NCBI GenBank assembly: GCA_034769895.1
Contig: CM068368.1
Location: forward strand, 339,287,076 to 339,351,075
DNA: 64,000 nt
Direction of reading: 5' to 3'
Source: Magicicada septendecula
Lineage: Eukaryota; Arthropoda; Insecta; Hemiptera; Cicadidae
Numbering within the stretch: the first letter of the stretch is position 1; every line of letters begins with the position of its first letter. The position numbers were made by a program, and so were the translations under genes. The notes beneath the pieces were generated by a model. It made no database searches, was not told the origin of the DNA, and saw nothing but the letters and a program-made list of their open reading frames with translations. Below are positions 52,017 through 63,600 of this stretch, in pieces.

Positions 52017-52775
52017 CTATTCAATTCTACCATTAATTCTTCTTAAATTTTTTTCATTGATTTGTCTGAACTCTTCCTTCATTTGGTTATTATTGTCACT
52101 TATAGTTTGCCTTAAGGTTTCATTAGTACTTTCTTTAATACTGTCGATTTTCTCATTTATCCTTTTTAAATTCTCGTTAGTGTCTTCTCTATTTTGGTCA
52201 AATCTCTCCTCCACCTGTTTTATTAAATTTTTACTCATTTTCTCATTTTGTATCCTTGAGTTCTCGTTAATCTCTTCCTTCATACCGTCTATTTTCTCAT
52301 TTGTTTGTCTGTTATCTTCCTTGATGTTATCGAATTTTTCCTCCATTTGTTTTAATAAGTTGTGACTCAAAAATTCATTTTGTTTCTTTGAGTTTTCCGT
52401 GAATTCTTCCTTGATGCTCTTCAAATCATCCTTCGTTTGCTTGTTTTGTTCCTCCATTTGTTTTAATAAGTTTTGACTCAAAATTTCATTTTGTTTCTTT
52501 GAGTTTTCACTGAATTCTTCCTTGATGTTATCAAATTTTTCGTTCATTTCTTCCTTCTTCTTCTTAAAATTGTCATTCGTTTCTTCCTTATTTCTGTCCA
52601 TTTTTTCACTCATACTATTCATTAACTCCATTAATTTTATAAGATTCGGGTCTCCCCTATCTTCCTTTCTTGCTACCGTCTCCACATCCTCCACCGATGT
52701 TACTTCTTTCTCTTCCATACTGACTTCTTTCTCTGCCTTCTTCGTCCGTCTCAGTGACGACGCCCTTTTATGCAT
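52017..52775 (-). CDS. gag: Copy B Gag N-terminal coiled-coil region
   Basis: 252 residues, identical to copy A including the three-fold repeated coiled-coil domain and the terminal TAG. The start ATG at 52775 follows a leader of about 105 bases after the primer site. Being the first gene after the outermost 5' LTR (LTR3), it is the part most likely still transcribed. Confidence 0.85.
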   Translation of the reverse strand: MHKRASSLRRTKKAEKEVSMEEKEVTSVEDVETVARKEDRGDPNLIKLMELMNSMSEKMDRNKEETNDNFKKKKEEMNEKFDNIKEEFSENSKKQNEILSQNLLKQMEEQNKQTKDDLKSIKEEFTENSKKQNEFLSHNLLKQMEEKFDNIKEDNRQTNEKIDGMKEEINENSRIQNEKMSKNLIKQVEERFDQNREDTNENLKRINEKIDSIKESTNETLRQTISDNNNQMKEEFRQINEKNLRRINGRIE

Positions 52776-52880
52776 CTTTATTATTTTTTGGAACTTATAG
52801 CAGTCGCCAGCTAAAAATTAGGAAATTAATTTGCTTGTTTCAATTTCTTCACCTAATATTCCCTAATTTCAGCCTCACTA

Positions 52881-52892
52881 GTTGGTGCGCCA
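52881..52892 (-). promoter_or_regulatory. Primer-binding site of copy B
   Basis: The same 12 bases as in copy A, three bases inside LTR3. Confidence 0.75.
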
Positions 52893-52895
52893 ATT

Positions 52896-54938
52896 TATAA
52901 TACGACTCTTGTACCCGTAGTATCTTAATGGTATAATGATTTGCCCGTGTTATTCCTTGTATATGTTAATTTGTAACAACTTGTTGTAAATAGTGTATCA
53001 GCTGATCGTGGAATATTTATGTTGTGTGTTTACGAATGTGATTTAAATATATAAGTAAAAGAATTGAATTATTCTGCCTTGGTTTCTGAATCAGAATTAT
53101 AATTATTCCAGTTCAGTAGTTAGAACTCCAAAATCAATTCAAAAAATAGCGGTCGAGTCATCACAAACATTTTACAAGTCACCTTCGATATTCGGCTTTA
53201 ACCTATTATTTGAGGTTAACCTTGGTGTTTGCAGTTTGCGTACTTCCAATGACTCCCCGAAGTCTTCTTATCCTTGTTAATTATAAAATAAATGCTGATA
53301 ATATTTTACGTTCCTGAAATAATAACGCATGGATATGATTTAATAACATAATGGTTTAATCTCTGTAACATAAATTCAAATTATTGGAAATTTCATTCGA
53401 TACATACGGTTGTCACAATCGATATTTATCTCAGAATTTAATAATTAAATAATTTTAATATATTTCGTGGGAATTCTTGTGGCTGCTACGAAAAGTTCCT
53501 TTACATGATAATTAATAATAGAGAGTACCTTTACAAACAATATATTAGTTATAATCTAAAAAATTACAAAAGTTATATATTAAGTAACATACAAGGTTTG
53601 ACGATATTCAATACGCTTCGTAAAAGCATGTAGGTTAGAGCGATGTCAACATCATGGCTACTATATTGTCCGTGTCAGAGAATAATGAAGTTTATTAATG
53701 TGTACAATAAATGTTTTCCTTGTAATCACTGTTCGTTTAGATATTGAATTTGTTTTCACTTTAAAATGTTTACTAGTGATTAGTGTTAGTGTAAATTGTT
53801 ATATTGTCTAGTGGTTGTTCCTTGTTGGATAAAAATATTGTCAAATTATACTTTACACATCTTGACGATATTGCTGAAGGTTTTTTGGTTTATTCTGAAT
53901 AATTTCTTGATTGTGTGTATTACTGGTTCATGAAAATTGTAGTGGAGGGATTATTTATCTTCGATGGTGGTCATTCAGATCTTCGTTCACAAACGGGTTA
54001 ACAATTTATATATTTTTATTTTAATTACCTCTAGACACGCACTATTCAACTGTTTTCCATCACAATTAACAATTAAGTGTTATTTCTTCTTTTTTAGTCA
54101 CCGAACTCATACAAACTTCTTAAATTTTGATTGGCCATTTATGTACAGGTTAAGTGTTATAGGATCAACACCCATTAATTACTTTATATTTTATAAATTA
54201 CCTTTAATAGATAATTTTATTATTATACTCTAATGATACATGAAATGTTTATACAATTATTAATTAGATAATTATAAACAATTTGATACTAAACATGCCT
54301 CAGTTTATAACTGTAAAACCTTATTAATTTGAATTTCTATGATATGTGGTGGAACAATTTGTTATGGTTGATTGTAATTTCTACTTTGACTACCTGAGAT
54401 AAATATATTTACATAAATTAACTGGTGACATAAAATCTTATAACATACAACAAAACTCTTAATAATAATAATTGTTTTTAACAAATTTAATTATTTCATA
54501 CTTTTAAACTATTGTCTGTATGATAATAATAATAACACTTTTTATAAATAATAAATAACACTGTTAAACGGTAGTCTGTGTCAATATTTATATTATATCA
54601 CTCATCACTGTAAAGGTTTGTGTCCCTTTTTCTATCCTTAAAAATATGCCTATACAATTCTGTTAATACAATTTTAATTTATGATTAGGTACTCTTTATT
54701 GGGTTTGGTTGTTATTCAGGGTAAGTTGATTATTTAGGCTTAGTAGGTTTATTTATTTAATTTTTGTCTGTTTACTGCCCTATTCTACTGGGTTATTTCT
54801 GGGTTTCTTGATAATATTAAATAAGTCAAACCAACTAGGTTTCCTTTAATTTGCTATCAATTATTATTTCTTGTTTCCTCTCTGGATCGGATTTCACTAT
54901 TATTTACTATTCTTTTGGTAACATTTTGTTTCGTTACA
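52896..54938 (-). repeat. LTR3, 2043 bp (5' LTR of copy B)
   Basis: The outermost 5' LTR of the array, ending in an AT run at 54939-54950. It has about five private changes (for example ggtgtttgcag near 53226) and otherwise follows LTR2. Confidence 0.92.
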
Positions 54939-54950
54939 ATATATATATAT

Positions 54951-55049
54951 TGTAATAAAATAGATAATTGATGTGTGTTGATGATAAAAAGAGATTGTGA
55001 AGTATGAGACTCCGATGTAATCAAGCCCCACTGTTTGGGCTAGCCAATT
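54951..55049 (-). mobile_element. 99-bp leftover: LTR tip plus primer-site region of a C-type element
   Basis: 54951-54981 matches the tip of the element C LTR at 55050-55080 (TGTAATAAAATA, then ATTGATGTGTGT). The rest, to 55049, includes the minus-strand primer site TGGCTAGCCCAAACAG (55031-55046) with the same three-base spacer before the LTR as in copies A and B. It is therefore an LTR edge fused to an internal leader, the stump of a second C-type unit or of a tandem that lost nearly everything by deletion. Confidence 0.75.
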
Positions 55050-58000
55050 TGTAATAAAATAAAAGATTGATGTGTGTATGTTCTTCTATTGGTGTGTTTA
55101 AATTGGTGTGGCTCTCGACGTCTTACTGGCCTGAAACACTTCCTTAAGTTTCCCAGCTGGTCGAGTCCCAATGGTAGCAAGACCGGTCGAGTAGCGTAAA
55201 TTTGATGAAGAAATATATATGTTCAGCTTCACCGAAAGTTTCAAAAACAAAAATTATTGTTTTGAAGGAAATTTAAAAAAAATATTATGTTTATAAAAAA
55301 AATAATTAAAAAAATTTTTTAATTTTATTAATTAATTAATTATGATCAATTAACTAATATAGGGCTGTGAAGTTTTAAAAAGTGTAATGCTCTTCTGAAA
55401 ATTTTTATTAAAGTTTTGGTATATTTTAAATAAACTATCACCACTCATAAGACTGTCTTCAAACCAATCGATACTTGTTTACCTTTTTATTTTTTAGGTT
55501 ATCTTCACTTATAGGTGGTAAAGTCCTGATAGATTATTAATTATAATTATATTAGTGATAACTAGTAATATTTATGAAATGAAGAACTATTTAGTGTTGA
55601 AGAATATTAATGTTTTATTAATTAATAGCAATTTGACTCTTATCGATTATTATCGACTCTCAGGATATCGAAAAAGTTACAAAGTATATTATATAAAAAT
55701 TATACAGGGTTCTTTAAACAGCCAATTATAATCAAAGTCAGAGAAATCGGGCCAATATTTAAAAAGTATAACGTTACAACAAATTAATAATTATTACTAA
55801 ACACAGACATTGAATAATAATTTGAAAATAAAATAATTGTTTTCACCAAACAGCTGGGTTGAACTAGGAGGCGTTGACCTGGCGATGACGACCAATATTG
55901 CAAATGGCTGCCGTAAAATTAGTAAAGTGTCATTCGTATATTCGACGTTCCAAATAAAAGATTTTCCTGTAGTATTCCTGTTCTGGTGTCTCCGAATCTC
56001 TTGTTAAATGTTGTGTAGTGTCTAGTGTACTGTTTCTGGGTTGTATTTAGTGTATCCGTATAATTATTAGTTCAAACACTTTTCCCGATTCCGTCACTAA
56101 TTTGGGTTAATGTATTATACAGTTTTCTAGTGTTTTGTGGTGTTTTTCGGAGTAGATATGTATTGTTCTGTGTTATGGAGTGTTTCTTGATTGTTTCTGT
56201 TATAATATGAGAGTTCTAGTAGTATTTTACAAATCACTCGCGATTTTACAATAACGTACTATACACTCGCTTTATATGACCATTATAAGTTAGGTTAGGC
56301 ACGTTACAAAACGTTTGTCATGTTAACCGTTCAAATACCAATAATTAACTAACTGTTTCCTCCAGTTTCAATTAAACTCTTAGCCAATATAATATTATTC
56401 TTAACATTGTTCAAATATATTTTCATATCCTGTGCACACTTTAATATTTCACTATATAAATACCTAAACTTGGGTTATTTATCAATTTTATTCACTAGAT
56501 GTTATTTAAATTAATCTTTCAGTTCATTCTGATTATTTTCAGTTAAATAATGCCGTTTTATAGTGTTTTCTGTCCAAAATTAGTAATTTTACTTTCATTT
56601 TTGGTATTCTTTGAAAAGTCAAAACTAGCTTCCTGTCATCATATAAATTCAGCCATTTTATCAATTATATTTAATATTAATAATCTTATATCGTATTAAA
56701 AGGTTTATATTCCCTGATTTTCTGGTAATTAATTGAATTAGTTGTATTCTGAAATATTATTCTGGAATATATGACTCCCATGTCTAAATTTCTGAGTTTA
56801 GTCATTTTCATTTTTATTTATAATTCTGAATATAATTTATTAAAATCTTCCTAAATGGTATGTGCAATTATATGGCTTGATCTCAAGTTTATTTTGTCTA
56901 AACCCCTTTTGTTTATTTGCATTTAAATGAGCAATTTCTCTGTTTTGATGAAGTTTGGTTTCCATTCTTTTGGCCTATGATTTTTTTAACAATTTTTCTT
57001 ACAAAATATTTTACAAACAATATATTATATGTGATACCCTCTCTGACTTTTACATATAGTATTATAAATTAAACATGTTTTCAAATTACACAAAAACAAT
57101 TAGTATTGGTTACAATACAAATAATAGTTAAAACAAATAAAGAATATTTTTTTTTTTAAATAAATGGTTGTCTTCAAGTCAGACATTTTACAACAAAATC
57201 CTTATTTCTAACATGGAAATATGGTTTACAAAAAAGGTTTTTTACTAACTAACATCTTAATTACTCTCGACTATTTACAAGTAGTAACTATTTTTATAGT
57301 TCTGATGTTAGTTGTATCAGACCCAAACAAATGGCCTTATATCTAAAACATTTTTAAACATTCTTGTACGATATACATAAAAACCTTATATTTATATTCT
57401 TATTTCTAACTATTATTATAAGTAGGATTCTACAGTTTTTATACCGTCTTTTATACATTGTCTTTGGGGAATTGTACCCTGTCATTAATAAATAAATAGT
57501 ATGAATTGTTCAAAAAGTATTATGAAATCTGTTTTTTCTTTTTTCATGTAAAACAAAATGTTATATTAAACAGATTCATGTCTTATGAACAACATATTGT
57601 CACAGTACACATTTCAAGTCATTGAAAAATGCATATTTCATTGCATTCAATGTTTGTGATTGCCAAGAATGAAACACAAGGTTCATTTTTTATAATACCC
57701 AAAACTATCACTGGTTCACTTTGCACTTATATATTATGTTAATGCTAAATGGTCGTATAGTCTTATCAACATAATAAATTGGTTAGCGTTTTTTCAATGG
57801 AGATTTGTTCCATGGGTACTATATTATTGTTTCATCTTAGTTCACAGGCAACTTTTACTTTATACACTTCTCTCTCTTAAATTTATATACATGTGGTTTT
57901 TATTTCGTTATACTTTTATTTTTAAATATTTATTTTGGGGATATAGGGATTTGGGTGTCTTTTATAAGAGCATGACATCTTCTTCAGGATGCTGCCTTCT

Positions 58001-58467
58001 TCTTCTTTCATCAGTCTTCTTTTCTCCTGCCTTCTGGGACTGGTATCTTCTCCATCTTCTTCTTGATGCCATCAGGTTTCTTGGGGTCTTCTCCATCTTC
58101 TTCTTTATTTCAGAAATACACCACCTGTATTGTTTGATCTTGGCTTATTTTAGGGTTTCTCTTCTATTTATTCTTCCTCGTAGTGGGTTTGGTCATATTC
58201 AGTACTGCTTTGTTATTTACTTTTTTACCTTCCTGGGTTATACCTTGAAAACCTTTGGTTATGAGACTGGTCTTGGATGACTCATCACTAGTAACTCCTT
58301 TTATTTGAACTTGTATTTTCTTTATAATAATGATTTCTTTCCACAGTTGCTGTGAATTAATCTTTTTATATTAAACTTAATGCTTTCTTCCAAATTTAAA
58401 TATTATAACTCCATTATTCTAATGATCAATTGCCATTCAATATTATGCATACATCTGTCACGTTACA
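55050..58467 (-). repeat. Element C 3' LTR, about 3.4 kb
   Basis: The plus-strand start is TGTAATAAAA (next to a primer-site sequence) and the end CGTTACA (next to a polypurine tract). This gives perfect TGTAA...TTACA inverted ends with TG/CA termini. At 3418 bp it is very long for an LTR. The second copy lies outside the window, so the length could include a nested insertion that I cannot rule out. The 129-codon frame at 57891-58280 has no recognisable domain. Confidence 0.75.
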
Positions 58468-58485
58468 GATTGCTCTCCTCCAGAA
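58468..58485 (-). promoter_or_regulatory. Polypurine tract of element C
   Basis: The minus strand reads TCTGGAGGAGAGCAATC immediately before the LTR. It aligns with the A/B tract, including the upstream AATAATTACT. Confidence 0.75.
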
Positions 58486-60673
58486 GTAATTATTTCAGAC
58501 ATGTTTATGGATGAAATAATTTCTTATGATAATTTCATCATTTCTTATAATTCATTTTCTTCTCCATCTTTATATCGACTTTTTTGTATTAGAGTTTTAT
58601 TAATTTTATATATATGGTTACTTGTCTTACTACTGATCCTTTTCGGATAGTTAGTGTCTTCTGAGATATATTATAATTGTAATACTTTTTCTTTCTATAT
58701 CAACTTCGTGTTGTATCCTTGGGATATTAATTCCCTAACATTCCCTATCACGTGGGCTGGGGCAGATCAGAGGGGCACTGTACGCTACTTCTCTGCTGGC
58801 CATACACCACTTCTATAAATTGAGTACAGAGGCATATCCATCCCTGCTCAAAAAAACATAATGCTGCTGGAATTATCTTCAGTCAGTCATCGAATAAATA
58901 AATAAAAAGTAGTCTCATTTTCGACTAATAAAAATATCTTTGGATTCTTCACTTCGTAGTCTCTCAGATTATCTCACATTTTCTATCTTAATAAATCTTC
59001 ATAATCATTATTATTCTCATTATATATATATTTTTTCAAAACTCTTAACTTGTCTGATATATTTAATTTAATTATGGTTGAAAACCTTTCTTTTAATAAT
59101 TCTGGTTACTGTTTACAGTGTAACTCTCTTTCTTCTCCATCTGAATTCTCTTTATATTTTCTTCTGGTTACTCATAGTATTAGTATGGTCTTTATATATA
59201 GTCTTTCTTATTCATTATTTGAATGGTCTTAATATATTATATTTAATTTTTTAACATTGTATCTTTACATTAGATATACAGGTTGTTATATTGATCATTT
59301 TATTTAAACATTTTGGTTCTTTCCTTTCTCTTAGAAAGTTATTAATCCGCCTTCGCATTCATTAACATTAATTCATTTATATCATATTTCATGTGGTATT
59401 TCTTCTCTTTGCATTTCATATAGGTCTTATTATTATCATTGGTTCAAAATCATCTTCTCCATATGTGTGGTATGAGTTGTTCTTCTTTGCTCTTAATTAA
59501 CTGTTTTCATTATCGTTTCATAGGTAATTAGTCTCCTTGCTTCAAAATTTTTTCTTCTCTTGCATATTACACTCTTCTTTGTTATTCTTCTCTACCCCTT
59601 CAAATGCTATTGTGAATATCTAGTATTTATTCTGGATTAACGTTAATTCTCTTTTCTGAATTAATCACTTTATTTTCTTCTCAATTCAATTATAATTGAC
59701 ACATAATTATTTTTTGGAACTTGGTTAGTTTTAATGTAAAATTCAAACTATTCTCTTTATTTAATTGAAAAATATTTCTCATAAATCCTTGTAATATGTT
59801 GATCTTATCTTGTTTCAAAGTTCTGACGTTCTATCAACATTCAAATTCTGTTTAATTCATTTATTCCCAGAATTGTTTCATTCAGAATTGTTTATAGTAC
59901 TGTGATTTTACTATTATTTCTGAATGTTTTGGTATTTCTCCAAATTCAAATTCTTCTTAATTATTTACCATAAAGTTTTCTCACAAACTTAGTTATAGTA
60001 AGTTGGTCTTACTTCATTTTTAAATTTTTTTTTTTTGTATTTAAATTCAAAATTCCTTTCTTCTTAATTCTTCCAAAATGTTTTTCTCATAATTCAGTGG
60101 TAGTAAGCTGTGCTTACATAATTTTAAATTTTTTTTTTTTAAATTAAGTTCAAAATTCTCTCTCTTTCTCTTTCTTCCATAAAGTTTTGTTCTAAATTAT
60201 CAGGTTGTAGTAAGATGTACTTACATATTTTAGAATAAGTTATATTCAAAATTCTTTCTTTTCCTTTCTTCCATAAAGTTTGTTCCAAAATTATTAGGTT
60301 GTAGTAAGATGTACTTACTCAATTTTAAATTTTTATAATTATATTTCAATTCAAAAGTCTTTCTTTTTCTTTCTTCCATAAAGTTTGTTCCAAAATTATT
60401 AGGTTGTAGTAAGATGTACTTACTCAATTTTAAATTTTTATAATTAATAAGTACAAAATTCTCTCTCTTTCTCTTTCTTCCATAAAGTTTTATCTTCAAA
60501 TTATTAGGTTGTAAGTTGTTCTTACATATTTTAGAATTTTTTTTAAATAAAAATCCTAAATTCCTTCTTCTTATAATTCTCCAAAATGTTCTTCTCAAAA
60601 TATTAGGTTATAAGATGTACTTACATTTTTTTAGAATTTTTTAAAATAAATTCAAAATTCTAAAACTCACAAC
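58486..60673 (-). other. Element C non-coding region between pol and LTR
   Basis: About 2.2 kb separate the pol stop from the polypurine tract, against about 50 bases in copies A and B. No frame with envelope features (signal peptide, cleavage site, membrane anchor) is seen. The part near pol is a minisatellite. A GC-richer patch lies at about 58746-58870 (cacgtgggctggggcagatc) and may be a small insertion. Confidence 0.65.
59940..60655 (-). repeat. Minisatellite, about 103-bp period, about seven units
   Basis: Units recur at about 59962, 60070, 60172, 60268, 60371, 60476 and 60581. Each holds a cttccataaagt-like block, then ttattaggttgtagtaag and, in most units, atgtacttac. The units near 60268 and 60371 are nearly identical; the outer ones have diverged. 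The minus-strand frame 60230-60598 reads through several units as repeated LLQPNNFGTNFMEERKRK. This resembles LLPTNYEKLIMENKRILKY in the 93-bp duplication of copy A. Confidence 0.85.
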
Positions 60674-63600
60674 TCATTCTTCATAATATTTCTTCATAGA
60701 AGCTTGATTGTACACTCCTTTGATTTTTCCTGAAACGATTTCCTTCAACTCATATGTATTGTTATGCTTATCATTTACCACAACATATGGGCCAGTGTAA
60801 AGTAATAATAGTTTTTTGGTTATGCCTTCTAAGGTGCTAGGCAGCTCTCTATTTTTTAGGAGGACTTTTTCACCCTCTTTATATGTTACAATTCGCCCTA
60901 TTGCCTTCTGGTATTTGGCTTGCCGTTTTTCCTGATCTTCTGCTACCTTATTGTAAAACTTCAACTGGTTGAATTTCCTATTGTTGTTCGTTGGAAATTC
61001 AATGATTTGTTCAATGTCTCGGGGAGTCGGCTTCTCATACATGGCTGAGTATGGTGGAATTCCTATAGCTGGATGGTGGGCATAATTTAGGAATGTTTCT
61101 GTCGCTGCTAGGTACTCTTGCCACTTTTTCTGTTGGTTGTGACAGTACGTGCACAATATCCTACCCACTTCTCTTAGTACTCTCTCAGCCGGATTGCTAC
61201 TTGGGTGGTAGACTGATGTCTTATACGTTTTGACCCCAAGTGCTAATAAAGTGTCTCGCCATCTCCTCCCCTTAAATTGTGTACCGTGGTCGGTAATAAT
61301 AGAAGATGGTCTACCGACCTCTGGGATATACAAATCGATAATCACCGCCAAAACCTTTGCTGTTGTTGCCCGATTAACCGGATATAGCTTTATATACTTG
61401 GTGTAGTGATCCATTATAATTACCAAGTATTTATATCTGTGCCGACCACCGCTACGGGGAAATGGCCCGCAGATATCCAAAAACACTTTTTCCAGTTTTG
61501 CGTTGGAAGTTATCGGTATCATGATACCCTCTGTCTTTTCATTGTTTACTTTTGCACATTGGCAGATCTTACAGGACTTGATGTATGTTCTCACCTTGCG
61601 GTTGATATTCTTGATCTTACAATTTTCCTCTAGAGCCTGTATCACTTTTAACGCTCCCATGTGACCATACCTGACATGGTAATCGATGATGACCTCCTTT
61701 TCGATTTGGTGTGGGATTATCACCTTCCATGTCTCATCGTCCAAGGCGGTTTTTATGAATAAAATTCCCTTGTTAAGGTGGTAATATTTAGAAATGGTTT
61801 CATCATTGGCTTCCAAACGACTCACAATGTTTTTCAGCTTAGGATCAGACTGCTGATGGATTCGGATATTTATTAACAAAGCTTGTAAATCGGCTCTGGT
61901 CGTGAATATGTTATAAATTTTTACTAAGCTCTCCTTCTCTCCCTCGAAAGTCTGATCTTCCAGATTTATACGTGACAACACATCCGCTACCACGTTCTTC
62001 TTTCCTGGAATGTATTCCCATTTCAGGTCATATTCTTGTAGGGCGAGTACCCACCTAGCCAATCGGCCGTGACTCAATTTGCACCTACGAAGGAACGAGA
62101 TGGATTTATGATCAGTTCGTACCGTGACTTGATATCCGAGAATGTACGTTCGGAACTTGCTGCATGCGAACACCACGCTCAACAATTCCTTTTCTGTCAC
62201 ACTGTAGTTCTTTTCGCACTGGTTCAGTGTGCGACTAGCGAAGCTTATTACCAGATGTTGCCCCTCCTCATCTTCCTGGTATAATGTCGTTCCTAAGCTT
62301 AGGTCGCTAGCGTCACAGTTTAGAAAGAACGGTTTCTTAAAATCTGGGTGACGAAGTATGACACTCTCCAGAAACTTCTCTTTTATCAAACGGAAAGTAA
62401 TATCTTGATCTTCACCCCAAGTCCATTTGTTCTTTGCAGATAACTGTGGTTGAAACTTGGCGGTCAACTCGGAATATCGGCTCTGAAACTTCCTGTAATA
62501 GTTACAGAGTCCGAGGAAAGATTGCAATTGTTTCCTGTTTCTTGGTTGCGGGAACCTCTGAATTGCCTCCACTTTTTCTGCTGATGGGGTAATACCTCGG
62601 TCGTCTAGGTTGAAGCCTAAGAATTGTACCTCGCGCGCTATGAACTTGGATTTCTCCAACTTCAGTGTTATGTTGTTCTGCGCTAGTTTGTTTAGTACAA
62701 ATTCCACTCTGTAACAGTGCTCCTCCCAGGTTCCGGATGTGATTAGTAAATCGTCAACATAGACGGTGGTAAATTGGAGCGCTTCTGGTCCCAAAATCAG
62801 GTCCATACATGCCACAAATATGGCGACAGAATTGACAAGTCCGAAGGGCAGTCTCTTGAACTGGTAATTGCGCCCTTCGAAAATGAACGCTATGTATTGG
62901 CGGCTTTGTGGATGCAGCTCTACCTGCCAATAACCACAGACCGTATCCCAGGTGCTAATAAATCTAGTACCATGAAAACGCTTTAAGATTTCTTCTATTT
63001 CACCGGGAGAAGTTCTGTCATTCACAATTGTCTTATTCAACTCACGCGCATCTAAACAGAGCCGGACTTGTCCGTCTTTCTTCGGAACAGCAATAATTGG
63101 ACTAGTGTAAGGTGATTGACTAATCTCAATTATGTCGTTTTCTATCATCTTGTTTATCTCTGTTCTCACGGCTTCTTTGAGCGACTGCGCTATTGGATAT
63201 GACCTCCGGTTATACTCTACGTTTTCTTTAAAACGAAGTTGGCACTGGTAGTTTTTTACCTTCCCTGGTTCATCAGAAAACACCGCCTTGTATTTCTCAT
63301 ATATAGCGATTAGACGATCAGCCAGATGTGTTGGTATTTTCTTGTTATCGCTTCCGCACTGGAAATTCCGTATTTCTTGGATCTTAACTGACCATAAATC
63401 CTCTCCACCATGGTTGTATATTATGGGTTTAGAAAGAGGGCTGTTTCTAATAACATTTATTTTACGAAGTTGTTGATGTATAGGGCTGGGAAGTATAGTT
63501 GTGCTTCCTACCAGATCTGCGGTCCATGTTACTCCGTCTGGGAAAAGTGATACTTTATTTAAATTAAGATCGATTACTGCCGAATATCTACGAAGAATAT

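Larger units (their letters stand above)
36898..54938 (-). mobile_element. Tandem array of two Ty3-type LTR retrotransposons (copies A and B)
   Basis: The order along the plus strand is LTR1 (36898-38943), internal A (38944-44946), LTR2 (44947-46989), internal B (46990-52895), LTR3 (52896-54938), all in minus orientation. The repeat periods are 8049 and 7949 bp; the 100-bp difference is accounted for by a 93-bp duplication plus small indels in copy A. The outer flanks are ATAT on both sides (36894-36897 and 54939-54942), as expected if one element inserted with a 4-bp duplication and was then duplicated. No primer site or polypurine tract lies outside the array. Confidence 0.93.

Noticed and set aside
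57891..58280. 129-codon plus-strand frame in the element C LTR
   Set aside because: Hydrophobic and Phe/Ser-rich from T-rich DNA, antisense to the element, no recognisable domain.
60230..60598. 122-codon minus-strand frame after element C pol
   Set aside because: It reads through minisatellite units; open because the repeats happen to lack stops. Treated as repeat, although the sequence relation to the copy A leader is noted.
58486..60673. Possible envelope gene in element C
   Set aside because: No frame with a signal peptide, cleavage site or membrane anchor; the space is repeats and CT-rich DNA.
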